Shown: positions 56,573 to 64,000 of the stretch, in pieces | How positions within the stretch are numbered: position 1 is the first letter of the stretch | Layout: each line of letters opens with the position of its first letter | Source: Leptobrachium leishanense | Lineage: Eukaryota > Chordata > Amphibia > Anura > Megophryidae | DNA: 64,000 bases | Direction of reading: 5' to 3' | Assembly (NCBI GenBank): GCA_009667805.1 | Contig: CM019069.1 | Span: 97,747,204-97,811,203 of the forward strand | Program-made: the position numbers and the translations under genes | The notes under the pieces: generated by a model | Database searches by the model: none | Seen by the model: only the letters and a program-made list of their open reading frames with translations | Told to the model about the DNA's origin: nothing

Positions 56573-56940
56573 TGGCGGTTTGGAAGCCCCTGGCCAGCGA
56601 GGAAGGATGGTGGAACTCCGTGAAGGGAGCTTTGGAGAGGGGGTTTCTGCTCAGAATATCTTTGCAGGAGCCGAACTCTGGGACTTTATTTAACTGCCTG
56701 CTGGGATTGGTCCCATGCAGCTGGCAGCTGGTATTTATGATCATCTAATAAAAAATGCTTAACGCTGGTCAGGTGGTTATATGTGATTTAAAATGTTCTT
56801 TTTTTCAATAAAGCTGTGGCCAAGCCTTTTCCACATTATAGAGTGTCATGTCGTATTTCCTGGGGATATGGTGTGGGGGGCTTGGCAGTTAAAATGGAGT
56901 TATGTTATGGTTTGTTATGGCGGGTTTTTAGGCAGTCAAG
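56573..56940 (+). repeat. Ngaro B1 repeat
   Basis: 368 bp from TGGCGGTTTGGAAGCCCC to GGCAGTCAAG, identical by reading to 57214-57581. It contains AATAAAGCTGTGG. It is directly followed by A2. Confidence 0.95.
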
Positions 56941-57213
56941 ATAGCCCATGGCCATGATTAATGGGTTAAATGGGCCATGACTGACAGAAATGCCCGCCAA
57001 AATTAAGGGATGGTTAGGCGTGGTTTGATTAGGATTGGCTGTTGGGAATTTTTAAATGTTGCAGGTTACAATGTATATAAGGAGAGGGAGGGGTGGTCAT
57101 TTCACTGTAGGAGAAATCTGTCAAGACAACGTTCTTTCCCGCCCTCCCGCCCCTTTTGTTTTGTTTTGTTGCTGGTTTTTGTTTTCTTCTTTTCAGGATT
57201 GTCACAGCTCATA
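56941..57213 (+). repeat. Ngaro A2 repeat and 76-bp spacer
   Basis: A2 is 56941-57137 and carries a second copy of the TATA-containing promoter. The spacer 57138-57213 is pyrimidine-rich and ends with a good splice acceptor (TCTTCTTTTCAGGATTG, AG at about 57196). Confidence 0.93.
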
Positions 57214-57581
57214 TGGCGGTTTGGAAGCCCCTGGCCAGCGAGGAAGGATGGTGGAACTCCGTGAAGGGAGCTTTGGAGAGGGGGTTTCTGCTCAGAATAT
57301 CTTTGCAGGAGCCGAACTCTGGGACTTTATTTAACTGCCTGCTGGGATTGGTCCCATGCAGCTGGCAGCTGGTATTTATGATCATCTAATAAAAAATGCT
57401 TAACGCTGGTCAGGTGGTTATATGTGATTTAAAATGTTCTTTTTTTCAATAAAGCTGTGGCCAAGCCTTTTCCACATTATAGAGTGTCATGTCGTATTTC
57501 CTGGGGATATGGTGTGGGGGGCTTGGCAGTTAAAATGGAGTTATGTTATGGTTTGTTATGGCGGGTTTTTAGGCAGTCAAG
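57214..57581 (+). repeat. Ngaro B2 repeat
   Basis: Second copy of the 368-bp B repeat; its end GCAGTCAAG is the right boundary of the element. Confidence 0.95.
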
Positions 57582-57762
57582 AGCTTACGCGCAACCTGTG
57601 AGGCATAACGACTGTTTGCGGCCTGAAAGCGACTCTTTGGATACCTACGGATCCGACGAGGACGAACAAGAGCATCTGATCGCTTTTAAACCCACAGAGA
57701 AGGCCGTCAAAGAATTAAACCTCTCTGCACAAGGCGAGTTGCGAAAAACTGTTAAGGAGATT

Positions 57763-60115
57763 GTGACAGAATGGGGTGTTATCCGTCTGCGGGTGTGCTC
57801 CAATCTGACCCCCTCTTGATGGCGTCAGGCCCGACTACCGAGTGTCACGGCACTCGGCGTCTCGTGCGGCCTGAGATGACCCTGGCGTTACTTGGCGAGA
57901 TGGTGCTGCCGAATTAAGTTGACCCGTCCCGGCGTAGGCTGATACCAAGCGTCCCAGGTCGTTTCCCAGGAGGATTTCTGCCGGTAGTTGGTCGAGTAAC
58001 CCCACCCACACGGATCCCTCCCCCGACCCCCAATCCAAATGGACTCGGGCAGTAGCGAGTCGGAGCACCTTGCCTCCGGCTACGCGAACAGCGACGGTGC
58101 GGTCCAGCCGGTCCTTTCGGGGAATCAGGTGAGGCCGGACAAGCGTGATGGTAGCGCCGGAGTCGCGGAGACCTTTGGCGGCCCGCCTGTTAATCCATAC
58201 CGCCTGTCTGTGGTGTTGGCAGTTGTGGGCGGATGCAGCCTGCACGGGATGGGCCTCATGCAGCATCCCCCATTCCTCCTGTGGGTCCCAGTATGGGGAT
58301 TCCTCCTGGTAACAATGAGCCGCGGGTGGGGCTCGGATGGGGCCCCGCGGAAGGGGAGGCTGGTTGGGGCAGTTCTGGCGGTAGTGGCCCATCTGGCCAC
58401 ACCCATAACAACGGATGGTAGCCGTGGAAGGGACCCGGTTTGGGACCCGGGGTGCGGGCCAGCGTGCTGTTGGCTCTGGCCGGGGGGGTGTGGCACGGGG
58501 AGGTGGTAGGGTGGATCGGGAGGGTGGAGGTCGTTCCTCCGTGGGACGTGCGCGTGTCTGTATACTCATCGGCCCAGGTGGCCGCTTGCTGCACAGTCTG
58601 GGGCTTCTTGTCCCTCACCCACTCCCGCACGGCCGGGGCGGTGTGGTCGAAAAACTGCTCGAGAAGGAACAGCTGAGTGACTTCTTCGAGGGTTCGAGCC
58701 TTGCTTCCGGCGAACCAGGTCTTCATGTCCCGTTGCAGCCGGTGCGCCCACTCCACATGGGTAGTACCGTGGGGCCGCCGGGAATTTCGGAATTTCATCC
58801 GGCTGGCTTCGGGGGTGATGGCAAAACGGGCCAGCAGGGTTTGTTTCACCTGTTCGTAGTCCCGGGCTTCTTCGTCTGGGACAGTCCTGTAGGCCTCCGC
58901 AGCCCGCCCTGTTAGTTTACACGCCAGGATCCCAACCCAAGCGGCCCGTTGAACCTCGTGTAGTTGGCATGAGCGTTCAAAGTCCTGGAGGAAACTTTCT
59001 ATTTCCTCCTCTGCCTCGTTGAAGCTCTTGAAGGCCTGGAAGGGCACCTTCCGTGCCGTTGGTCTTTCCCAGTTGGGGTTTCCTCCCTGTTGGTACTGGA
59101 TTTCCGCCAGCCGTATCTCATGTTGGCGCACCCGCTCCTGCTCTTCTTCATGGGTGATGTCCCGGACGAAGTTCTGGAAGGTGGCTTCTGTCGGCGCGGC
59201 TCCGCAAGCCGCTGCCCGCTGCTGTACCTTCCTCTGTAAGGAGTTTTCAGGGCTGGACGCCTGAGCTACGATCGGTGGTGAGGTTGCGGGCAGGTCCCTG
59301 GTCTGCTGATCCAGGGCCGCCAATTCTTCGACCAGGGCATCCTTGCTCTTTGAGCCCACGGTTCCTCCACGGTCCTCCAGCATGCCCCGCAGTGTGTCCC
59401 GTTTATAATTGGCATATGCTGCCATGATGAGGGTCTTCTGGGGGTGCAGAGAGCTATCCTCACCGCTTGCCACCAGTGTGACGGAATGGGGTGTTATCCG
59501 TCTGCGGGTGTGCGCCAATCTGACCCCCTCTTGATGGCGTCAGGCCCGACTACCGAGTGTCACGGCACTCGGCGTCTCGAGCGGCCTGAGATGACCCTGG
59601 CGTTACTTGGCGAGATGGTGCTGCCGAATTAAGTTGACCCGTCCTGCGTAGTGGGGAGCTAGGAGACCGCAGAGTGTCTCCTGCACTGTGATTTTAGCTA
59701 TGAAATGACGACACCAAACGGGGCTGTATGCTTCAAGTCAAACGCAGTTGAACTGACTTTTTACTCAAAATGGGACACGCATTTAAACATCTCACACACA
59801 AAGGAGACATGCCCAGGCTTGAATGGGAACTCAATTTGCGTACAATGGCATGCTTGCATCATCAGATTACACACACACACAGAGCTAATGTACACAGAAA
59901 TTAGCATACAATTGAATTTCAACACAGCCTTTCACTCCTAGCAACCAGGGGAAATATAATACCTTTAAATGCATCACACAATTACACATCTGAATCCACA
60001 CTCATACAATACAGGATACATGGTAATACATCACACCAATAAAACCACATCTAGAAAAGGTATAACTGTTCATTTCAACACGCAAAACCGAAAGAGTCTC
60101 AAATAAAGAAAAAGG
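57763..60115 (-). mobile_element. Gypsy copy with SCAN-like gag, internally deleted
   Basis: Right LTR about 59477-60113 and a left LTR piece 57763-57928. Over the shared 165 bases (TGTGACGGAATGGGGTGTTA onward) they differ at only a few positions. Between them lie gag and protease on the minus strand; all of reverse transcriptase, RNase H and integrase and most of the 3' LTR are deleted with a junction at about 57929. It splits gag of the PNMA-like host between a V-K-E codon run and the zinc-knuckle part. The exact target duplication is unclear. Confidence 0.8.
57835..59425 (-). pseudogene. SCAN-like gag and protease of a gypsy element
   Basis: The ATG at 59425 (MAAYANYKRDTLRGMLEDRG) starts a helical N terminus with a basic SAP-like look (LEDRGGTVGSKSKDALVEEL). 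The capsid has AWVGILACKLTGRAAEAY, then EEVTQLFLLEQFFDHTAPAV and REWVRDKKPQTVQQAATWAD, which is the signature of gypsy capsids related to the SCAN domain of vertebrate zinc-finger proteins. A frameshift near 58550 leads to the zinc knuckle CYGCGQMGHYRQNC and an aspartic protease with LRDSGATITLV and ILLGNDLG. The frame then runs into the LTR piece and stops at 57835. Without pol the copy depends on other elements. Confidence 0.85.
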
Positions 60116-60787
60116 TCTTTGAAATGTCCCAGGCTGTTAGTTCTGGGGCTCGCTGGTCAGAGCCCCTATGTCCGTTCCATGACAGAGGTACAAGAAGCTC
60201 GAGCTGAACTGCAAAAGACGTACGCGGAACTGTGCCGAGTGTTGCTGAAGGTGACAGAGACACAGACAGAGATGCAGAAGTTCCTTACAGACATGCAGAC
60301 AACCGGAGTTGCTGTGGCGTCTAGCCAAGGTCCTTCAACCGAATCACGGCGGGTGAATGCGCCTCCGTCTTCAAAGAAGAGATGTTTCAGTTGTGGAGAA
60401 ATGGGCCATTTCCGCGCACAATGCAAAAGCCAGAAGCCTGAGGGAAATAGAGTAGGGGAGTTGTTGAAAGCCTTGGAAGAACTGTTATCTACCTCACCGG
60501 CGGGAAACGCCAGAGGGCACAAGTGAAGGAGCAACCTAGGTGCCCAAAAGTCGAAACCCGCTCCAAAAATCAAGCCAGGACTGAGAGGGCCCAAAGTCCG
60601 GCCAACTGCCGAGCCTGCCAGGACTGAAAGAGTCACTCCCTTAGCATGCGGACCTACGTCATGGGGAAGCAATGCACACCCAAAACCTACACGGGCCAAG
60701 AAGAAGGCCAGGGTACAACAAACTGGGTCTAAGTGTCCTGGTGCCACCACCAAGTTTCCTGACCAGCTGATAGGTCCTTCTCCTATT

Positions 60788-62669
60788 GTGCCAATCCAAG
60801 TGGAGGGAGTCTACACTAAAGCCCTGTTGGATTCAGGGGCTCAAGTGACACTGATCTACCGAGACTTCTACGAGAAACACTTGAAGCACATTCCTCTACA
60901 GAAATTGAAGGACCTGGAAATCTGGGGTATCGGAACAGAGAAGCTCCCCTATGACGGGTATCTACAGGTGAAGTTGGAGATCGGATCCGAAGTCATCGGA
61001 CAGTCCAGAGGTTGTGATGCATTGGCCATTGTGTGTCCTCGGCCCTCAGGTGCAAACAGAAGTTCCATGATAGTGGGGACGAATACTGATTTGGTGCGAC
61101 GTCTCCTGACACCTATCGTATTGGAAGAAGGTTCTACTCAAGGAGTGCACCCAATGTTACGTCCAGTCTATCAGAGGATGGTTGAAGAACAGAAGGCACC
61201 TGCCGAAGTAGGGCGCCTATGGAGATTAGAAGGAACAGAGAAGGTTCTGCAAGCAGGAGAAGTAGCAAGCTTCCGGGCTTCAGTCAAGTTGAACGGATCG
61301 CCACCAGGTCCCTATGTGGTACTGGAAACCGATTTTAATCATGGGACTGAAGCCGGAGTCGAAGTGATTCCTGAAATAATCTCCACTAAAGCTTTGAAAA
61401 GAACACGAGGAAGAGTCTCAGTCAGCGTGTGCAATGTGTCTGATTCTCCAGTAGTCCTTAAAGCACGAATGCCTATCGGGCAAGTAGCGTCTGCTACGCC
61501 TCTCTCTCCTACCGATTTAGGAGGGGGAGTGGATAAAGAGATTCCAGATGAAAGATTCTACCCCAAGGACGCTCCCATTTCACCTGAATGGAAGAAACGT
61601 CTTCAGTCTCAAGTTCTAAAGTGGAGAGAATTGTTCTCGAAAGATGAGTTCGACGTAGGCCTAGCTAAGAGTACTGAGCATCGCATTCGGTTACAAGAAG
61701 ACAAGCCATTTCGTGAAAGGTCAAGACGAGTTCCGCTGGGAGACTTGGATGATCTGCGAGAACAGCTGAATGAACTGCAGAGAACCAAGGTGATCCAAGA
61801 GTCCAGGAGTCCATATGCATCTCCAATAGTGATGGTCCGGAAGAAGAATGGTTCTGTCCGCCTATGCATAGACTATCGCACGCTGAATCGGAGAACCATC
61901 CCAGACCAATATGCTACTCCTCGGATAGAAGATACCTTACAGTGTTTGTCTGGAGCAAAATGGTTTAGTGTACTAGACCTGCGAAGTGGGTATCACCAGA
62001 TACCAATGCATCCTGAAGACAAAGAGAAGACTGCGTTCATCTGTCCACTGGGGTTCTTTGAATTCAACAGAATGCCTCAAGGCCTTACGGGGAATCCAGC
62101 CACGTTCCAACGGTTAATGGAGAAGACAGTCGGGGACATGAATCTGATCGAAGTATTAGTATACCTGGATGACATAATTGTGTTCGGGAAGACTCTGGAA
62201 GAACATGAGCAACGTTTGGAGAAGGTCTTGAAGAGGCTCCATGAAGAGGGATTGAAACTGTCTCTGGAGAAATGTCAATTCTGCCTACCGTCCGTTACGT
62301 ATTTGGGACATGTGGTCTCAGCAGAAGGTGTTTCAACAGATCCTCGGAAGTTGGAGGCCGTAGCTTCTTGGCCTAGACCCCGAAACGTCACTGAACTTAG
62401 ATCTTTCTTGGGGTTCTGTTCCTATTATCGAAGATTTGTAGGAGGATTCGCAAAAATAGCTCAACCACTGAACAAACTCCTACAGAAGGAAAGCACAGAA
62501 GAAGGCTGCAAGGTCTCTGACCGAAACCCGTCAGCTCCAGGGCCAAGGAAAGCTCGAGAGTCCATACAGGGAGAGTGGACTAGTCAATGTGAAGGTGCTT
62601 TCTTGAAGCTGAAGGAGAGTCTAACTCAAGCTCCTGTCTTGGCCTACGCGGACCCTCACAAGCCGTATG
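60788..62669 (+). CDS. pol of the PNMA-like gypsy element: protease and RT, interrupted
   Basis: A long frame without stops, part of a polyprotein (no true start; the upstream linker at 60530-60785 contains stops). The protease has ALLDSGAQVTLIYRDFY at residues 12-27. A spacer with WRLEGTEKVLQAGEVASFRA precedes reverse transcriptase: FRERSRRVPLGDLDDLREQL, SVLDLRSGYHQIPMHPEDKE, MPQGLTGNPATFQRLMEKTV and the catalytic VYLDDIIVFGKTLEEHEQRL (about 62155-62215), then YLGHVVSAEGVSTDPRKLEA and FLGFCSYYRRFVGGFAKIAQ. The thumb and start of RNase H (YADPHKPYV) end where the next gypsy LTR begins at 62670. RNase H and integrase should lie beyond that insertion, outside the window. The open frame suggests a fairly recent copy. 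Confidence 0.9.
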
Positions 62670-63219
62670 TGTAACGTTGGGGGCTTCCAGCCCTACCTGT
62701 GTGCTTGAGGACAGCAAGTCTGATGCTGCTCGCTGACCACTGCCCGGTTTAAATGGAGACAGGCAGGGAGGTGATTGCATGAGGTGTGGCTTGAGTGGGG
62801 GGCGTGGTCTGGTGAAGGTCTTTAAAAACCCTCAGTATAGTTTCAGAAGTTGCCAGATCGTGGTTATCCATACCTGAGCTCCTTGTACCTGACTGCTATA
62901 TTGATTTAACCTGTTATTGACCTCTGCTTGTGTTCTGACCATTCTGCCTTCTGTTGCCCTAGACTATTTTCTTGTACTACGCTACTGCTCTGATACCGAC
63001 CCGGCTATTCCATTTGACCATTCTGAACTCTGTATTCCTGATTCTGGCTCGGCTGACTCCTCTCCGTATTGTTAACCCTTTTCTGTCTAGCTAGTTTACC
63101 TGGCCAATTCTAAGGACCAGACAGATAGGGATCATTCACAGCTACACTGTTGGTAGCTTCTGGGTTTTGTGGAGTGTTGGGGGTTAAGTACTGCGTGGTG
63201 GGATCCGGGAACCGTGACA
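62670..63219 (+). repeat. 5' LTR of the last gypsy element (550 bp)
   Basis: From TGTAACGTTGGGGGCTTCC to GGAACCGTGACA. Same length as the solo LTR at 42344. No clear tRNA primer site follows (TTACGATCTGGCC). Confidence 0.93.
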
Positions 63220-63235
63220 TTACGATCTGGCCAAT

Positions 63236-64000
63236 ATGGATCCCGCAGATTTAACACAGCACTTGGCTACCTTTGTATCCAGACAGGATGAGCAGGATCA
63301 TAGGATGGATCAGTTTGCCACTGCCTTACAAACTATCCTGAATCGTACTGCACACCTGGAACCAGTTGGGGTTGCACCCCCGCCTGCTATACTTGTGCCC
63401 CCTGTCGTTCAGACATCCCAGGTACACATGACCGCTCCTATGAGGTTTGACGGTACTCCCTCTGAGTGCCGGGGATTTTTGGTCCATGTGGATATTCATT
63501 TTAAATTAAATCCACAAATGTTTTTCTCTGACATTGCCAAAGTGGGGTTTATTATTAACCATCTGTCTGGCAGAGCGTTGACATGGGCGACTCCTTTATG
63601 GGAGGCAGAAAGACCTATTGTACGGGATTATAAAGAATTCATAGCCGAGTTACAACGTACATTTAATCCTACCAGAAAGGCCACGATAGCCGGCAAATCC
63701 TTGTTCCGCATACGTCAAGGGAACAGGACTGTGTCTGATTATGCCATAGATTTTAAAACCTTAATTTCTGATGTGAACTGGACAAATGAGACACTGGTTC
63801 TGGCTTTTATGGAGGGGTTATCAGAGTCGTTGATGCATGAATTAGCTCCACGTAAACTACCTGAGGTATTGTGTGAACTCATTGATTACTGTATAGATCT
63901 GGATAATCAGATAAGGGATAGAAGGACTCCAAGAGAGAGACCAAGAGACCGTTACCTAGGTTGGCCCCTGTCTTTCAAGCACCACCCAGAGAGTTATCTC
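63236..64000 (+). CDS. gag of the last gypsy element, 3' end outside window
   Basis: The ATG at 63236 opens MDPADLTQHLATFVSRQDEQ, and the frame is open for at least 680 bases. Capsid motifs are MRFDGTPSECRGFLVHVDIH, INHLSGRALTWATPLWE, SLFRIRQGNRTVSDYAIDF and AFMEGLSESLMHELAPRKLP. This is sushi-type gag, related to the host RTL/PEG10/LDOC1 family and to the gag at 25693. Near 63940 the frame enters a basic region (RRTPRERPRDRY) that should precede a zinc knuckle. Confidence 0.92.
   Translation, partial: MDPADLTQHLATFVSRQDEQDHRMDQFATALQTILNRTAHLEPVGVAPPPAILVPPVVQTSQVHMTAPMRFDGTPSECRGFLVHVDIHFKLNPQMFFSDIAKVGFIINHLSGRALTWATPLWEAERPIVRDYKEFIAELQRTFNPTRKATIAGKSLFRIRQGNRTVSDYAIDFKTLISDVNWTNETLVLAFMEGLSESLMHELAPRKLPEVLCELIDYCIDLDNQIRDRRTPRERPRDRYLGWPLSFKHHPESYL

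Larger units (their letters stand above)
51245..57581 (+). mobile_element. Ngaro (DIRS order) retrotransposon, complete
   Basis: The architecture is A1 (51245-51441), four coding frames, B1 (56573-56940), A2 (56941-57137), a 76-bp spacer and B2 (57214-57581), the split direct repeats of Ngaro elements. A1 and A2 read identical over 197 bp and B1 and B2 over 368 bp. The insertion splits gag of the gypsy host after GGGAAAG, with no target duplication, as expected for tyrosine recombinase integration. AAG is shared at the left junction, the right junction and the B1/A2 boundary, a likely recombination core. TGTATATAAGGAG in A1/A2 is a TATA box and AATAAAGC in B1/B2 a poly(A) signal. Confidence 0.96.
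48231..60526 (+). pseudogene. PNMA-like gag of the gypsy element, split by three insertions
   Basis: The ATG at 48231 opens MDPDTVAEWCEEHSSQLECC, followed by a fold resembling the N-terminal domain of PNMA proteins (WAEDQIRQAVAALTP, YVLFEWRKGVP). A frameshift lies near 48500. The capsid part runs with TFEEWVEQVMQALDEWDVPE (48680-48740), then continues after the hAT element with VFGRTEKAAELVYQYEHTYQ and KGERMTEYMRRLDKILHQIL (50918-51244), and after the Ngaro element with AYAQPVRHNDC (57582-57757). The zinc knuckle CFSCGEMGHFRAQC is at about 60380-60425. PNMA host genes derive from gypsy gag of this type. The pieces join without loss at the 8-bp hAT duplication and at the Ngaro site. Confidence 0.82.
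47131..64000 (+). mobile_element. Gypsy element with PNMA-like gag, four insertions, runs past the window
   Basis: LTR 47131-48172, a primer site resembling tRNA-Pro, gag from 48231 and pol to at least 62669. Insertions at 48859 (hAT), 51245 (Ngaro), about 57763 (SCAN-like gypsy) and 62670 (another gypsy) account for more than half of the span. The pol frame after 60788 is open for nearly 1.9 kb, so the host element is not very old. Confidence 0.88.
62670..64000 (+). mobile_element. Gypsy element (LTR and gag), runs past the window
   Basis: LTR 62670-63219, then 16 bases, then gag. It belongs to the family whose solo LTR lies at 42344-42893. It is inserted into RNase H of the PNMA-like gypsy element and continues beyond 64000. 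Confidence 0.93.

Noticed and set aside
1..64000. tRNA, rRNA or host protein-coding genes
   Set aside because: No cloverleaf with A/B boxes, no rRNA-like segment and no exon without transposon affinity could be recognised by reading.

Overview
This window is a non-genic, repeat-built stretch of a large vertebrate genome, most probably an anuran amphibian. I infer that from the repeat set: TTAA-target Kolobok/T2-type elements whose ends resemble Xenopus T2 MITEs, a TTAACCTCCCTGGCGGT-type MITE, an Ngaro element of the vertebrate type with an SGNH hydrolase, vertebrate-type gypsy elements (sushi-like chromovirus, PNMA-like gag, SCAN-like gag), Penelope-like fragments, and Harbinger, Tc1 and L1 copies. 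I see no single-copy host gene, no tRNA or rRNA gene and no CRISPR array. All coding capacity belongs to transposons.

Layout. 0.1-3.1 kb: a MITE-like block and a truncated Harbinger element whose transposase (minus strand, two exons) carries the MADF-BESS accessory gene inside its intron on the plus strand. 3.1-6.7 kb: a broken L1 ORF2 with an A-tail that runs into a 34-bp minisatellite. 7.3-8.5 kb: a complete Tc1 element with a frameshifted transposase. 9.0-23.8 kb: a Kolobok element with two convergent genes, a THAP-domain transposase and a small gene whose product matches the cytoplasmic 'ballast' domain of P2X7 receptors. The transposase is split by a chromodomain gypsy element (13.6-19.3 kb) with almost identical LTRs and a 5-bp target duplication.

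25.4-34.0 kb: a gypsy element cut by a hAT element full of minisatellite, a TTAA MITE, and a solo LTR that itself contains another solo LTR. 35.4-38.4 kb: an inverted-repeat element with a 17-bp target duplication, holding a hAT element. 38.9-41.2 kb: a TTAA-element end, a 1.5-kb G-rich minisatellite and a LINE-like tail. 41.2-46 kb: Penelope-like remains interrupted by a 3.1-kb hAT element that contains a solo LTR. 47.1 kb to the right edge: a gypsy element with PNMA-like gag, interrupted in turn by a hAT element (8-bp duplication), an apparently intact Ngaro retrotransposon (51.2-57.6 kb), a deleted SCAN-like gypsy copy and a gypsy element of the same family as the 42.3-kb solo LTR.

The main results are: (1) the Kolobok element with a P2X7-ballast-like second gene; (2) the Ngaro copy with split direct repeats that read as identical and all reading frames open; (3) the exact insertion chronology readable from target duplications; (4) a young chromovirus whose frameshifts fall mostly in homopolymers, which may reflect sequence error rather than decay. 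Coordinates of domains are by reading; family assignments are from motif recognition and were not checked by search.
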